64,000 bases of DNA from Haloarcula salinisoli (GTDB lineage Archaea > Halobacteriota > Halobacteria > Halobacteriales > Haloarculaceae): assembly GCF_019599405.1 (NCBI RefSeq), contig NZ_RKLQ01000002.1, forward strand, positions 944,052-1,008,051, in the 5' to 3' direction. A model generated the notes under the pieces. That model worked only from the letters and a program-made list of their open reading frames with translations. It ran no database searches and was not told where the DNA came from. Shown here piece after piece: positions 8,882-17,231 of this stretch. Position 1 is the stretch's first letter; every line of letters begins with the position of its first letter. The translations under genes and the position numbers were made by a program.

Positions 8882-8955
8882 GCGACGGGGTAGGTCAGGC
8901 CCGTTTTTCGGGGTTTCGACTGGGGAGGATTTCGTACTGCTGAGTTTCCACAGCG

Positions 8956-9102
8956 TTACGCGTTCTCCCTCAGGTCAGGTACCGTCGCTGCCCACTCAGC
9001 GTCCGTTCCGTAAGCGTCGCTGCCGTATTCGATTTCGATTTGGCCGAGACTCACCACGTTCGCGATTCGCGACGCGGCAAACTCGTCCAGTGTAATCGAC
9101 AT
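8956..9102 (-). CDS. Small 48-residue protein, possible antitoxin-like or remnant
   Basis: An ATG at 9102 opens a 49-codon frame ending with TAA at 8956. The product begins MSITLDEFAASRIANVVSLG and ends ATVPDLRENA. Codon use and acidity match neighbouring genes. The N-terminal MSITLDEFA resembles the start of small haloarchaeal antitoxin-like proteins, including the VapB-like MSLTTDDFREF at 41.9 kb. No toxin gene is adjacent. It may be a solo antitoxin, a truncated gene, or chance. Confidence 0.35.
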   Translation of the reverse strand: MSITLDEFAASRIANVVSLGQIEIEYGSDAYGTDAEWAATVPDLRENA

Positions 9103-9149
9103 CGTGTCAGTCTATGTCAGTGTATGTCTGATCAGTCAAAAGCGTTAGC

Positions 9150-9674
9150 TCACCGCAGCAACCGATGCACGAGATACATCAGCCCGACAGCGAGTAGCGG
9201 CGGAACCAGTCCAGCGAGCTGTGGCAGTTCGTACAGTGCCATCACCACGCGACTAGTCGTCGACTCCTGGAGCGCGGGCGGCACCGAAATAATCAGTCCG
9301 ACGTACAGCGAAGCGACGAAGCCCAGCGCCGAGAGGGCCAGCCCGCGGTCGTAGGCGATAGAGGAGGCGGTACGGCGGTGGCGACGAGCGACCAGGAGGA
9401 CGGGCGCGAGCAGCGGCGCGACGACGAGCAGGCCGACAAAGAGGAAGAAGGTCCGTGAGAAGGTGAACGTCCCGCCGCGGGCCCCGGAACTCCCGGCGAG
9501 GACGCCGATGAGACCGAACGTGAAGATGAGCGCGATGGCGACCGTCAGCAAGGTAGCGACCACGACGTACCCCTTGAACAGCAGCGACTCGCTAGACCGG
9601 ATAGCGTAGGGGAACGCGCCGGGCAACCCGTTGTAGCTCCGTTCGCTCTCGGTCGGCTGCGCGTCTGTCATCAC
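9150..9674 (-). CDS. Hypothetical four-helix membrane protein
   Basis: This 174-residue protein has about four predicted membrane helices at roughly residues 33-60, 75-98, 110-132 and 148-172. A short hydrophilic N-terminus of about 30 residues comes first. I do not recognise a named family. The RRHRRTASS loop between helices 2 and 3 is basic and probably cytoplasmic. It is followed on the minus strand by the small 8956-9102 frame after a 47-base gap. Confidence 0.6.
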   Translation of the reverse strand: MMTDAQPTESERSYNGLPGAFPYAIRSSESLLFKGYVVVATLLTVAIALIFTFGLIGVLAGSSGARGGTFTFSRTFFLFVGLLVVAPLLAPVLLVARRHRRTASSIAYDRGLALSALGFVASLYVGLIISVPPALQESTTSRVVMALYELPQLAGLVPPLLAVGLMYLVHRLLR

Positions 9675-9854
9675 CCGATATAGAGCGACGAGCGGGTTAA
9701 GCGCCCCGTTGTCTGGCGAGCGATGGGCGGCTGTGCAGTCGTCTCGTGCATCTGCGAATATCTAATTAATTTTGGGTTTTAGGTCAAAATATGAAGTTTT
9801 TTCATAAATGATAAAATATAATAATAATCGTTTCAAAGCGAGCGGCTGTACTGC
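9675..9854. promoter_or_regulatory. AT-rich divergent intergenic region
   Basis: Bases 9762-9838 are unusually AT-rich for this genome, with runs such as TAATTAATTTTG and AAAATATAATAATAAT. They lie between two divergent genes and probably hold the promoter of the prenyltransferase at 9855. No clear operator palindrome is visible. Confidence 0.4.
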
Positions 9855-10772
9855 ATGAGCAACTCACGTGGTGGGGTTCAGACCGGATGGGGGACAGCGA
9901 GTTCAAGTGACGGTCTCTTCACGGTGCTCAGGCAACAGCTTTCGGACCTGGGCGTGTACCTCGAGATAACGCGACCCGGTAACGTCGCGTTCACGGGGGT
10001 ACTCACAGTTATCGGCGCGTTCGTCGCCGGCGGCATCCTCACGCGACCGCTCGCGGTCTGTGCGGCCGTCGTCGCCGCGACGACGGTCACTGCCGGCGGG
10101 AACACGATAAACGACTACTTCGACCGCCACATCGACGCCATCAACCGACCGGACCGACCGATTCCACGCGAGGCGATTTCGGCACGGACGGCGCTGCTGT
10201 ACAGTCTCGCCCTGTTTGCCACCGGGTTCGTCGCGTCGCTACTGCTCCCGCTGTGGGGGACCGTCATCGTCGTGGGGAACGCGCTCGGTCTCCTCGCGTA
10301 CACGCAAGTGTTCAAGCCGCTCCCGGGCGTCGGCAACGCCCTCATCGCGGTCGTGATGCCGAGTAACCTGCTCCTGGGGGGTGCGGCCGTTGGCGACGTC
10401 GCTGCCACAATGGTCCTGTTCGCACTCGCGGCCGTCGCGACGCTCAGCCGCGAGATAATCAAAGACGTCGAGGACATCGACGGGGACCGACAGGAGGGAC
10501 TGCGAACGCTCCCCATCGCCATCGGCGAGTCACCGTCGCTGTGGCTCGGGCTGGCGAGTATCGTCGTCGCGGTCGCTGCCAGCGTGCTCCCGTATCTCGA
10601 AGGCACCTTCGGAACCGGATACATCGTGGCCGTCCTGCCGGCCAACGTGACAATGCTCGCGGCGGCGAGCTACGCCTTCGTCGACCCCGGGAGCGGACAG
10701 CGGTGGCTCAAGGCCGGGATGGTCTTTGCCGCGCTGGCTTTCGTCGTCGGCCGGGGGACACTGCTGCTCTAG
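9855..10772 (+). CDS. UbiA-family geranylgeranylglycerol-phosphate geranylgeranyltransferase
   Basis: This 305-residue membrane prenyltransferase has both Asp-rich UbiA motifs. They are NTINDYFDRHIDAINRPDRP near residues 83-102 and KDVEDIDGDRQEGLRT near 203-218. In archaea the closest function is adding the second geranylgeranyl chain to GGGP to make DGGGP, the core of archaeal ether lipids. About eight helices are visible. Other UbiA paralogues act in menaquinone or haem A synthesis, so the exact substrate is inferred. The hydrophilic N-terminal 25 residues may not all belong to the protein. Confidence 0.8.
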   Translation: MSNSRGGVQTGWGTASSSDGLFTVLRQQLSDLGVYLEITRPGNVAFTGVLTVIGAFVAGGILTRPLAVCAAVVAATTVTAGGNTINDYFDRHIDAINRPDRPIPREAISARTALLYSLALFATGFVASLLLPLWGTVIVVGNALGLLAYTQVFKPLPGVGNALIAVVMPSNLLLGGAAVGDVAATMVLFALAAVATLSREIIKDVEDIDGDRQEGLRTLPIAIGESPSLWLGLASIVVAVAASVLPYLEGTFGTGYIVAVLPANVTMLAAASYAFVDPGSGQRWLKAGMVFAALAFVVGRGTLLL

Positions 10773-10779
10773 ACCGGGC

Positions 10780-10789
10780 ACATATGTAA
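10780..10789 (+). promoter_or_regulatory. TATA-like box of pgi
   Basis: CATATGTAAC lies 26-30 bases upstream of ATG 10811, as expected for a leaderless haloarchaeal transcript. Confidence 0.4.
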
Positions 10790-10810
10790 CAGGGCTTCGA
10801 GGGTTCGCGT

Positions 10811-12106
10811 ATGCATCTCGATATCGGTGCGGCGCTCGGGGACGAAGCGGACCCCGGCGTCGACGAGGACGACCTGGAGGAGCTGGACGAACAGGTGGCC
10901 GCGGCCCACGAGACCATCGCTGCGGGGCGGGAAAACGGCGAGTTCGGGTACGCAGCCCTGAACCTGCCCGAGGAGACGGACCCGACGAGAATCCGCGAGG
11001 CCGTCGAGCCGGTCGAAGACGCCGCGTACGTCCTGACCGTGGGTATCGGCGGCTCCGCGCTCGGCGCGAAGACGGTGACCGCGGCGCTGGCCGACGAGCC
11101 CGATCGGCACGTCATCTTGGACAACGTCGACCCGGAACACATCGAGCGCACGCTCGAGGGTCTCCCGCTCGAAGACACCGCCATCAACGTCGTCTCGAAG
11201 TCCGGCACGACGGCGGAGACACTGGCGAACTTCCTCGTGGTGCGGGCGGCCTACGAGGACGCGGGCGTCGACTGGACGGAGCTGACCGTCGTCACGACCG
11301 GCGAGTCCGGCCCGCTGGCCGAACTGGTCGAGGAACACGACCTGCCGCGCTTGCCGGTTCCCGACGGTGTCCCGGGCCGCTTCGCCGCGCTGTCGTCGGT
11401 GGGACTCGTCCCGCCGGCAATCCTCGGGGTCGACATCGAGGGGCTGCTCGAGGGGGCCAGCGCGGCCGCCGACGGGCTCGGGCCGTCGCTCTTTGACTCG
11501 CCTGGCTACGCCTACGGCGCCGTCTGCTACGCACTCGAAGAAGAGGGGGCCGCGGTCAACGCCGTCATGCCCTACGCCGAACGGCTGGAGTACTTCGCCG
11601 AGTGGTTCGCCCAGCTGTGGGCCGAGAGCCTCGGCAAGGAGGGGCGGGGCCAGACCCCCGCGAGAGCCCTGGGCGCGACCGACCAGCACTCCCAGCTCCA
11701 GCTCTACCGGGCCGGACCAGCAGACAAGATGGTCACCGTCGTCCGTCCACAGGAGCGGGCAGACGTCCAGATTCCCGAGTCCGAGCACGACTCGCTGTCC
11801 TACTTCGCCGGCGCGGACCTGGGCCAGCTACTGGACGCGGAGTACGACGCCACAGTCGCCAGCCTCGCCGAGGCCGGTCGACCGGCCGTCGAGATAGAGC
11901 TCGACGACCTCGACGCCGAGGGGGTCGGCGAACTGCTGTACGCGATGGAGGCCGCCACCGTGCTCGTCGGCGAACTGGCCGACATCGAGACGTTCACCCA
12001 GCCCGCCGTCGAGTGGGGCAAGCGCGCCGCGCGCGGCCTGCTGTCGGGCGAGGAGACCGAAGAGACCAGGACCGTCGCGGAGCGACCCAGCTACCGTATC
12101 GACTAG
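10811..12106 (+). CDS. pgi: Glucose-6-phosphate isomerase
   Basis: This 431-residue enzyme interconverts glucose-6-phosphate and fructose-6-phosphate. Family features are GIGGSALGAKTV near residue 78, SKSGTTAETLANF near 132, and the C-terminal region with GATDQHSQLQLY near 295, which carries the active-site Gln/His. It belongs to the classical PGI superfamily and not to the cupin-type archaeal PGI. It is probably monocistronic. Confidence 0.92.
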   Translation: MHLDIGAALGDEADPGVDEDDLEELDEQVAAAHETIAAGRENGEFGYAALNLPEETDPTRIREAVEPVEDAAYVLTVGIGGSALGAKTVTAALADEPDRHVILDNVDPEHIERTLEGLPLEDTAINVVSKSGTTAETLANFLVVRAAYEDAGVDWTELTVVTTGESGPLAELVEEHDLPRLPVPDGVPGRFAALSSVGLVPPAILGVDIEGLLEGASAAADGLGPSLFDSPGYAYGAVCYALEEEGAAVNAVMPYAERLEYFAEWFAQLWAESLGKEGRGQTPARALGATDQHSQLQLYRAGPADKMVTVVRPQERADVQIPESEHDSLSYFAGADLGQLLDAEYDATVASLAEAGRPAVEIELDDLDAEGVGELLYAMEAATVLVGELADIETFTQPAVEWGKRAARGLLSGEETEETRTVAERPSYRID

Positions 12107-12189
12107 CCCGGGTCAGACAGCGACCGGCACGGCCACAGCCGGCAATCGGTGGGGTCTTGAGCCTCGCTCGCGTACCGCCAGCAACTGCA

Positions 12190-12990
12190 ATGGCACTCTC
12201 CCCGCCGTACGTCTCGGTCGCCGACGGCCGCACGATAATGGAGAGCGTCGTCCGGGCGCTGGCCGTCGTCGCCGGAGCCTTTCTCTTTGCCGGCGTCTTC
12301 TCGGCTCTCGGCGCGGCGCTGCTGGGCATCAACGTCGAGAACGGCCTCGATGCGAGTTCGACGCCAGCGGCGCTGTACGCGGCGGTCAACGCGATCTCCT
12401 TCGTCGGATTTGTACTCGCGGGCGTCGCCTACCTGCAGGTCAGAGACGACCAGTCACTGGTCTATCTGCGCCGGCCCCGCCCCTCGGATCTGGGCTGGGC
12501 AGTGGTCGGGGTAGTCGGCATCCTGCTGGGTTCGCTGGTGATGGGCGTCGTCGTGCAGGTGCTCTCGAACCTCGCCGAGACGCTGTTTGGCGTCGCCGTC
12601 GAGACCGGCCAGAACAACATCATCACGGAGGGCCGGGAGAACCCCGTGCTCTTCCTGTACATGGTTCCCGTCGCGCTCTTTTTCGTCGGACCGGCCGAGG
12701 AACTCGTCTTCCGAGGCGTCGTCCAGGGACTGTTCCGGCGCGCGTTCGGCGTGGTTCCGGGGGTGGTGTTGGCGAGTTTGCTGTTCGGGATGGGGCACTA
12801 TCTCGCCATCAGCTCCGGCAGCGCCTGGACGTACATCCTCACCGCCAGCGCGCTCGGGCTGGTCCTCGGTGCGCTGTACGAGTACACCGAGAGCATCCTC
12901 GTTCCCGCCCTGGCACACGGGAGCTGGAACGCCGGGCTGTTCGTGCTGAACTACTACATCGCGACCACCTCGCTGACGATGCCGAGCTGA
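12190..12990 (+). CDS. CPBP-family intramembrane metalloprotease
   Basis: This 266-residue polytopic protein has the Abi/CPBP motifs EELVFRGVVQGLFRR near residues 173-187, FGMGHYLAI near 197, and HGSWNAGLF near 237. The Glu-Glu, His and His/Asn residues are the presumed metal ligands of this Rce1-like protease group. The start at ATG 12190 sits 84 bases after pgi. In bacteria such proteins process peptides or modify immunity factors. The haloarchaeal substrate is unknown. Confidence 0.8.
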   Translation: MALSPPYVSVADGRTIMESVVRALAVVAGAFLFAGVFSALGAALLGINVENGLDASSTPAALYAAVNAISFVGFVLAGVAYLQVRDDQSLVYLRRPRPSDLGWAVVGVVGILLGSLVMGVVVQVLSNLAETLFGVAVETGQNNIITEGRENPVLFLYMVPVALFFVGPAEELVFRGVVQGLFRRAFGVVPGVVLASLLFGMGHYLAISSGSAWTYILTASALGLVLGALYEYTESILVPALAHGSWNAGLFVLNYYIATTSLTMPS

Positions 12991-13050
12991 CAGCGCGGCT
13001 GCCACTACCCAGAGGCGCTGGGGAGCCGTGTGACGGTTGTCTGACGGGTG

Positions 13051-13057
13051 TTTAAGC
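13051..13057 (+). promoter_or_regulatory. TATA-like box of the small RHH gene
   Basis: TTTAAGC lies about 27 bases upstream of ATG 13081 and implies a leaderless message. Confidence 0.4.
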
Positions 13058-13080
13058 TGAACGCGGTTCATCATTATGCT

Positions 13081-13227
13081 ATGTCAACCCGGTACACGGT
13101 CGTGTGCGAGGACGACCAGGCCCGGGCTATCCAGGTGTTGGCCCGTCGCTACGGCATCACCGAAGAGGAAGTACTCAAGCAGCTCATCGAGCTCGGCCTC
13201 GAAGACGTCGAAGAACGGACAGTCTAG
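13081..13227 (+). CDS. Small ribbon-helix-helix (CopG-like) protein
   Basis: This 48-residue protein begins MSTRYTVVCEDDQARAIQV and ends LELGLEDVEERTV-like (IELGLEDVEERTV). The pattern is one beta strand, then helix RAIQVLARRYG, then a turn with TEEEVLKQLIELGLEDV. This matches a ribbon-helix-helix DNA-binding fold. A TATA box at the correct distance supports it as a real gene. Its stop overlaps the stop of the convergent nob1 gene in the tetranucleotide CTAG (13224-13227). It may autoregulate or control a neighbour. The target is unknown. Confidence 0.6.
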   Translation: MSTRYTVVCEDDQARAIQVLARRYGITEEEVLKQLIELGLEDVEERTV

Positions 13228-13682
13228 GCCGGGTTCTTACGGGACAGCGAACTGCCACACACTGGACAGCGGTCGTGGTTCTCGTCGAACTCGCGACCAC
13301 AGCCGGCACACTGGAATCGCCACTCCCGCTGCTCGGTGATGCCCTCCCGGGCGATGACCTCGACGCGGACGTCCAGTTTCTCCGCGACGTTCTGCATCGC
13401 GTAGTCGTCGGTGACCAGCGGGCTGTCGAGTTCGAAGGCGGCGGCGACGAGGCGGATGTCGGTCTCCGATAGCTCCTCGAGGTCGCCCGTCTCGCGGGCG
13501 GCCCGCTCGATGCGCTCGACGGTGTTGTCCTCCGGGATATGCAGGTGCATCCCCGAGCCCTCCAGCGCGTCGAATCGGTAGGCGGCCTCGCCCTCCAGTT
13601 CCTCCTGGACGAGCGGAATGGTCGCTATCCGCTCGTCGGTGTGGTACTCGTTGATGAACGCTGACGAGTCGAGAACGTACAT
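13224..13682 (-). CDS. nob1: Nob1-family endonuclease (PIN domain plus zinc ribbon)
   Basis: This 152-residue protein has an N-terminal PIN domain (MYVLDSSAFINEY with the first catalytic Asp; SETDIRLVAAAFEL and LVTDDYAMQNVA carry further acidic residues). A C-terminal zinc ribbon (CAGC near 125 and CPVC near 139) follows. Archaeal Nob1 trims the 3' end of 16S rRNA in late small-subunit maturation. It directly abuts the PRC-barrel gene upstream (13683), so the two are co-transcribed. Confidence 0.88.
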   Translation of the reverse strand: MYVLDSSAFINEYHTDERIATIPLVQEELEGEAAYRFDALEGSGMHLHIPEDNTVERIERAARETGDLEELSETDIRLVAAAFELDSPLVTDDYAMQNVAEKLDVRVEVIAREGITEQREWRFQCAGCGREFDENHDRCPVCGSSLSRKNPA

Positions 13683-13922
13683 TTAGCGCTGGACGATCAT
13701 GTGGTCCTTGACTGCCTTGACTCGCTCCACGGGGACGAGCAGGCGGCCCTGGTCGCTGTACTCGAAGTCGGTGTTCCGGAGCGATTCTGCGGGGTCGATG
13801 ACGAGGTGGTTGAGCGACCCCGACGAGAGGTCCATCGTGATGTTGTAGAGGCTACCCATCTCCGCGCCGTCGCTACCCATGACGTCTTTCCCCGAGAGGT
13901 TCTCGGCGAGTATTTCGGCCAT
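13683..13922 (-). CDS. PRC-barrel protein (CdpB-like)
   Basis: This 79-residue PRC-barrel protein starts MAEILAENLSGKDVMGSDG, with SLYNITMDLSSGSLNHLVIDP following. Small archaeal PRC-barrel proteins of this type include CdpB1/CdpB2, which join SepF and FtsZ in haloarchaeal division. Which paralogue this is cannot be decided here. The start at 13922 is supported by the TTACATAAA region at 13943-13951 on the opposite strand, which gives a leaderless start. The longer frame upstream is not supported. It forms a two-gene unit with nob1. Confidence 0.8.
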   Translation of the reverse strand: MAEILAENLSGKDVMGSDGAEMGSLYNITMDLSSGSLNHLVIDPAESLRNTDFEYSDQGRLLVPVERVKAVKDHMIVQR

Positions 13923-13942
13923 ACCCCCCTTTCTGAGCGAGA

Positions 13943-13951
13943 TTACATAAA
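13943..13951 (-). promoter_or_regulatory. TATA box of the PRC-barrel/nob1 operon
   Basis: TTTATGTAA on the minus strand is centred about 25 bases upstream of ATG 13922. Confidence 0.5.
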
Positions 13952-14091
13952 CGCCACGGGGCGTCTGACGCAGTGTTGTAGCGAGGTACCGGTATGCGCC
14001 GACCCCGGGTCGGCCCAATCCGGAACTAATCTACAACACTGGGTTACAGACGGACAGTACACCTATTACGCCAGGGTTCAGAGGGGACGTC

Positions 14092-14535
14092 ATGGAAGAA
14101 AGCCGACGGCGGTTCGTGGCGGCCCTCTCAGCGGGTATCACCGGCGCCATCGCCGGCTGTGGCGGGAGCGAGAGTTCGACCCCGACCGCAGAGTCGACCG
14201 GAACCCAGGCACAGACATCCACCGCGACATCGACAGCCACGCCCGAAGCGGCCCAGGTTGTCGCCGTCGCGACCGACGGGTTCAGCTTCTCGCCCGCAAG
14301 CTTCGAAATCGCGGCCGGCGAGACCGTCCGGTGGGAGTGGGCGGCCGGCGGCCACAACGTCAAACCCGACACCACCCCCGAGGGGAGCGACTGGAGTGGG
14401 ACGGCGGGCAGCGACCTGTACAGCTCCGGACACACCTACAGCTACACCTTCGAGGTAGCGGGCGAGTATAGCTACTACTGCCAGCCTCACCGGGGGTCCG
14501 GGATGACGGGTTCGTTCATCGTCACGGAACAGTAG
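14092..14535 (+). CDS. Halocyanin-like blue copper lipoprotein
   Basis: This 147-residue protein has a Tat-like start (SRRRFVAALSAG) and a lipobox IAGC at residues 20-23, so it is probably lipid-anchored outside the membrane. A Ser/Thr-rich linker follows to about residue 55. The plastocyanin-type domain keeps the copper ligands His (GGHNVKP), Cys (YSYYC), His (QPHRG) and Met (SGM). Halocyanins carry electrons at the cell surface. No partner oxidase gene is nearby. Confidence 0.88.
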   Translation: MEESRRRFVAALSAGITGAIAGCGGSESSTPTAESTGTQAQTSTATSTATPEAAQVVAVATDGFSFSPASFEIAAGETVRWEWAAGGHNVKPDTTPEGSDWSGTAGSDLYSSGHTYSYTFEVAGEYSYYCQPHRGSGMTGSFIVTEQ

Positions 14536-14626
14536 GGCGCTGGGCGGCCAGACACGCCGGGCGCGCCCCATGACGACGAACTTAACTACTGTGGCCGACA
14601 CCTTCCAGTAACTTCTGAGGCCATCT

Positions 14627-16432
14627 ATGTCTGACCAGGACGCCACCACAGAGACGGAGCACACCCTACGGACACCCATCGTCGCCGTACTTGGCCACGT
14701 CGACCACGGGAAGACCAGCCTGCTGGACCGAATCCGCGGCTCGGCGGTGACGGCCGGCGAATCCGGCGCCATCACCCAGCACATCGGGGCCACGGCGGTC
14801 CCGCTCGACGTCATCTCGGACATCGCCGGGGAACTGGTCGACCCCACGGACTTCGACCTGCCCGGCCTGTTGTTCATCGACACGCCCGGCCACCACTCAT
14901 TTTCGACGCTGCGCTCGCGGGGCGGGGCGCTGGCTGACATCGCCATCCTCGTCGTCGACGTCAACGACGGGTTCCAGCCCCAGACGCTGGAGGCCATCGA
15001 CATCCTCAAACGGACCCAGACCCCCTTCATCGTCGCCGCGAACAAGATAGACACCGTGCCGGGCTGGAACCCCAACGAGAACCAGCCCGTCCAGCAGACG
15101 ATGGACGCCCAGTCCGAGCGAGTCACCTCGGACTTAAACGAGAAGCTCTACGAACTCATCGGCGAGCTCTCCGACAACGGCTTCTCGGCGGATATGTACT
15201 GGCGGGTCCAGAACTTCCAGGCCAACATCGGCGTGGTCCCCGTCTCCGCCGAGACCGGCGAGGGCATCCCGGACCTGCTGACGGTGATGATGGGCCTCTC
15301 CCAGCGCTACATGAAAGAGGAGATGGAGATAGACGCCAGCGGCCCCGGCGTCGGCACCGTCCTCGAAGTGAAAGACACCCAGGGCTTCGGGACTACCTTA
15401 GACGCTATCATCTACGACGGGACGATTCACAAGGACGACACCATCGTCGTGGGCGGCCTGCAGGGCCCCATCGTCACCGACGTGCGCGCGCTCTTGCGCC
15501 CGCGGCCGCTCGAAGAGATACGCACCGAACAGCAGTTCGAGCAGGTCGACGCCGTGGCCGCCGCCGACGGGGTGAAAATCGCCGCCCCGGACTTAGACGA
15601 CGCCATCGCCGGCGCGCCGATTCGGGTCCTCCGGGACCGCGACCGCGCCGAGGTCATCGCCGAGGTGGAGGAGGAGTTATCCGAGATAGAGGTCACGACA
15701 CAGGAGGAGGGCGTCGTGGTCAAGGCCGACACGCTGGGCTCGCTCGAGGCGATTTCGAGCACGCTCGAAGAGGAGGAGATTCCCATCATGCGCGCCGAGG
15801 TCGGCGCCGTCGCTCCCCGCGACGTCCGCGTCGCCGAGACGGCCAACGAACCGACCCATCGCGCCATCCTCGCGTTCTCAGTCGACGTGCTCGAGGACGC
15901 CCGCCACCTGGCCGAGCAAGAGGACGTGACGCTGTTCGAGGACGACGTCATCTACCAGCTCGTAGAGGGGTACGACGACCACGTCACCGAGATCCAGGAG
16001 TCCCAGCAGGAACAGATTCTCGAGAACATCACCCGCCCGGCGAAGTTCCGTGTGCTACCGGACCACACCTTCCGGCAGAACGACCCCGCCGTCGTCGGCA
16101 TCGAGGTGCTCTCGGGCGAACTCCGCCGGAACGTAAACGTCGTCAAGTGGGACGGGTCGGAGCCGACGCGGGTCGGCCGCCTGAAATCGCTGCAGGACGC
16201 CGGCGAGGACGTCGATTCGGCCCGAACCGGCGAACAGCTCGCGGCCTCCATCGACGGGCCGACCGTCGGCCGCCAGATAGAGGAAGGCGACGATCTCTGG
16301 GTCGAAATCCCCGAGAAACACGCCAAGATACTCGAACAGGAGCTCAAAGAGGAGATATCGGTCGACGAGCGCGAGGCGCTGTCGATGTACCTGGAGAACC
16401 ACCGGAATCGGGACCCCTTCTGGGGGAAGTAG
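14627..16432 (+). CDS. infB: Translation initiation factor aIF5B
   Basis: This 601-residue GTPase is the archaeal orthologue of eIF5B/IF2. It has the P-loop GHVDHGKTSLLD (residues 22-33), DTPGHHSF (G3), NKID (G4) and the later domains II-IV. The C-terminal helix-rich end (EISVDEREALSMYLENHRNRDP) is typical. It promotes subunit joining and initiator tRNA placement. It lies near nob1, and both act in ribosome biogenesis or initiation. A family B hairpin array starts two bases after its TAG stop. Confidence 0.95.
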   Translation: MSDQDATTETEHTLRTPIVAVLGHVDHGKTSLLDRIRGSAVTAGESGAITQHIGATAVPLDVISDIAGELVDPTDFDLPGLLFIDTPGHHSFSTLRSRGGALADIAILVVDVNDGFQPQTLEAIDILKRTQTPFIVAANKIDTVPGWNPNENQPVQQTMDAQSERVTSDLNEKLYELIGELSDNGFSADMYWRVQNFQANIGVVPVSAETGEGIPDLLTVMMGLSQRYMKEEMEIDASGPGVGTVLEVKDTQGFGTTLDAIIYDGTIHKDDTIVVGGLQGPIVTDVRALLRPRPLEEIRTEQQFEQVDAVAAADGVKIAAPDLDDAIAGAPIRVLRDRDRAEVIAEVEEELSEIEVTTQEEGVVVKADTLGSLEAISSTLEEEEIPIMRAEVGAVAPRDVRVAETANEPTHRAILAFSVDVLEDARHLAEQEDVTLFEDDVIYQLVEGYDDHVTEIQESQQEQILENITRPAKFRVLPDHTFRQNDPAVVGIEVLSGELRRNVNVVKWDGSEPTRVGRLKSLQDAGEDVDSARTGEQLAASIDGPTVGRQIEEGDDLWVEIPEKHAKILEQELKEEISVDEREALSMYLENHRNRDPFWGK

Positions 16433-16433
16433 G

Positions 16434-16735
16434 GCGGTTTCGCCCGACGGGCGAAACCGCCAGGCGAACCGGCGAACGGAGTGAGCCGGAGAGCAATAGC
16501 GAGATATCGACCGGAGGGAGATGCCTCCGGAACGCACAGCGGGGAGCGGAGCGAGGGGCGTGCGTAGCACGGCCCTCGATGCGGAACGGGGAACGCAGTG
16601 ACCCGTGGAGCGAAGCGACCCGCGAGCAGCGAGGCCGACCGGAGGGAGGCCTCGAAAGCGACGCGGTGAGCGATAGCGAACCGCAGAGCAGTAGCGAGAT
16701 ATCGACCGCAGGGAGACTCCGTCAGAAGGCGGCGC
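16434..16735 (+). repeat. Family B hairpin array after infB (array B2)
   Basis: A perfect 13-bp hairpin (16434-16460) starts one to two bases after the infB TAG. Further hairpins with loops of about 11 bases follow: 16469-16489 (loop GAACGGAGTGA), 16586-16606 (GAACGCAGTGA), 16630-16654 (GACCGGAGGGA, 7-bp stem) and 16663-16684 (12-base loop). A short-loop stem CCGGAGG/CCTCCGG lies at 16511-16530. Orientation is sense with respect to infB. No gene is visible in this stretch. Confidence 0.8.
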
Positions 16736-16800
16736 GACTCGACAGCGAACCCCCGAGCACTTGCGGCATACTTTTTTTCGCCCCGATTGAACAGACGCGC

Positions 16801-17007
16801 ATGCTCTCCCGCGAGAACCAGATTTTGCTGGGCTGTGGCGCCCTCGCAGTACTACTGAGCTACACCGCCGCCTGGCTGGACCTCCCCGGACCGCTCGTGC
16901 TGGCGCTACTGCTGGGCGTCGGGGTCGTCCTGCCGTTTTTCGTCAACGAACGCCCCGACGTGGGGGCGTACCTCTCGGGCGACGAGACGGCCGCCGAGCG
17001 AGAGTAA
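16801..17007 (+). CDS. Small two-helix membrane protein
   Basis: This 68-residue protein begins MLSRENQILLGCGALAVLLS and has two predicted helices (about 8-24 and 30-48). A charged tail ends SGDETAAERE. No family is recognised. The start at 16801 is the first ATG after the repeat array and a T-rich stretch near 16770. It resembles many short haloarchaeal membrane proteins of unknown role. Confidence 0.55.
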   Translation: MLSRENQILLGCGALAVLLSYTAAWLDLPGPLVLALLLGVGVVLPFFVNERPDVGAYLSGDETAAERE

Positions 17008-17010
17008 TAA

Positions 17011-17020
17011 TATTTAATTA
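17011..17020 (+). promoter_or_regulatory. TATA box upstream of 17046 gene
   Basis: TATTTAATTA lies about 30 bases upstream of ATG 17046. It overlaps the end of the preceding gene's 3' flank. Confidence 0.5.
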
Positions 17021-17045
17021 GTAGGCGTGTCTTCGCACAGACACG

Positions 17046-17228
17046 ATGACCGACGGGCTCTCGACGGCCGACCTCGTCCTCGCGACCATCGCGATAGCAT
17101 TGGCGCTTTCGGCCTTTGGGGCCGTCGCGACCTCGGTAAGCGTCGCCGTCGCCATGGCCGCGGGCTCGATACCCGCGACCGGCTCTATCGGCTACGCGCT
17201 GTTCTACAACCCGCCGACCGACGGCTGA
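17046..17228 (+). CDS. Small single-helix membrane protein
   Basis: This 60-residue protein begins MTDGLSTADLVLATIAIALA and has one long Ala/Val-rich hydrophobic stretch (about 8-40). Its tail is ALFYNPPTDG. It has its own TATA box. No family is recognised. The hydrophobic span could hold one long or two short helices. Confidence 0.5.
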   Translation: MTDGLSTADLVLATIAIALALSAFGAVATSVSVAVAMAAGSIPATGSIGYALFYNPPTDG

Positions 17229-17231
17229 ACG

